In this document: piece by piece, positions 63,645-64,000 of the stretch
Position numbering within the stretch: the stretch's first letter is position 1
Layout of the letters: each line of letters starts with the position of its first letter
Source: Lentibacillus saliphilus
GTDB taxonomy: Bacteria; Bacillota; Bacilli; Bacillales; Amphibacillaceae
Direction of reading: 5' to 3'
Length of the DNA: 64,000 nt
Assembly: GCF_019093865.1 (NCBI RefSeq)
Contig: NZ_JABJXD010000002.1
Span: 248,001 to 312,000, forward strand
The notes under the pieces: generated by a model
What the model was told of the DNA's origin: nothing
The model's database searches: none
The model's input: the letters and a program-made list of their open reading frames with translations, nothing else
Position numbers and translations under genes: made by a program

Positions 63645-64000
63645 GTGATAAGCATAGGACTATTAGGTTCAGGAAAGCAGCTTGAACAACGTTTTGAAGC
63701 ATGGACGAAGATCAATCATGTTAACATTGTTGCGATTGTTAAAAGTGATGATCAAGATGACGTACCAAAACAGATGAAAGACGTTAAGGTTAAGAACTTT
63801 GAAGATTTAAAAAGTGGTGAAATAGATCTCATCGATATTTGTGTTCCATTAGATGAACGAGCAGCACTCATTAGACAAGCAGCACAATTTAGCGTCAATG
63901 TAGCATGTGATATACCGATCGCACAGAGTATTGAGGAAATGATCTCTGTTATAAAGGTATGTCAGGCAAATGACGTTCACCTTTTCCCTGTGGGGACACT
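63645..64000 (+). CDS. Gfo/Idh/MocA-family oxidoreductase, N-terminal part (cut by window end)
   Basis: The first 118 residues show a Rossmann start ISIGLLGSGKQLEQ, IVAIVKSDDQ, IDICVPLDERAALIRQA and VACDIPIAQS, the last matching the EKP-type loop position of this family although the usual Glu-Lys-Pro is replaced by Asp-Ile-Pro. GTG 63645 follows GAGGTG at 63633-63638. Loss of the lysine that usually takes part in catalysis may mean an altered or regulatory role. The C-terminal domain is outside the window. Confidence 0.75.
   Translation, partial: MISIGLLGSGKQLEQRFEAWTKINHVNIVAIVKSDDQDDVPKQMKDVKVKNFEDLKSGEIDLIDICVPLDERAALIRQAAQFSVNVACDIPIAQSIEEMISVIKVCQANDVHLFPVGT

Overview
The window is AT-rich, Gram-positive DNA. 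Purine-rich Shine-Dalgarno sites, frequent TTG/GTG starts, a tag-type wall teichoic acid gene set, LytR-CpsA-Psr (LCP) ligases, CWB2 wall-binding repeats and lipoprotein signal peptides point to a member of the Bacillaceae (Bacilli). The very acidic secreted proteases and the sulfatase-rich sugar locus fit a salt- or alkali-adapted, perhaps marine, lifestyle; that part is inference. I see no rRNA, tRNA, CRISPR array, insertion sequence or prophage.

Region 1 (1-5.4 kb) is a surface-polymer module: the 3' end of an LtaS-type phosphoglycerol transferase, a MurJ/MviN-type flippase, a Wzy/O-antigen-ligase-like polymerase and a GT4 glycosyltransferase, closed by a terminator. Region 2 (5.5-18 kb) encodes secreted wall-anchored enzymes. 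These are a bacillopeptidase F-like subtilase, a secreted BsuPI-type protease inhibitor, a Vpr/lactocepin-like subtilase with a PA domain, and an N-acetylmuramoyl-L-alanine amidase. The three enzymes each end in three CWB2 repeats.

Region 3 (18-37.4 kb) is a wall-polymer locus. A minus-strand run (acyltransferase, tagD, tagB/F-like, LCP) is followed by a PA14-repeat glucosaminidase broken by a 5-base duplication and by two glycosyltransferase genes, one fused to a TagF-like domain. A further TagF-like gene, tagG, tagH, a second LCP gene, tagA, a second Wzy-like gene and a ypsA-like gene complete it. The two LCP paralogues flank a visibly more AT-rich cassette. glpF-glpK (37.6-40 kb) could supply glycerol-3-phosphate for the CDP-glycerol made by TagD. 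A YveK/YwqD-like chain-length regulator and tyrosine kinase pair follows, ending in a terminator.

Region 4 (42-64 kb) is a carbohydrate-utilisation locus, probably for a sulfated galactose-containing glycan. It has three formylglycine-type sulfatases, GH35 and GH42 beta-galactosidases, a GH123-like/DUF4091 protein, two Gfo/Idh/MocA oxidoreductases (one cut by the window end), a DUF624 (YesL-like) protein, one LplB/LplC permease pair and four paralogous LplA-like binding lipoproteins. No ABC ATPase, sulfatase-maturating enzyme or regulator gene lies in the window. Three promoters in this region carry the same TTAATTTAA element just downstream of the -10 box and have CcpA (cre)-like sites nearby, suggesting one local regulator plus catabolite repression. 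Extracellular hydrolysis is not obvious: the glycosidases and sulfatases lack signal peptides, so the model is import of sulfated oligosaccharides by the binding proteins followed by cytoplasmic desulfation and exo-cleavage.
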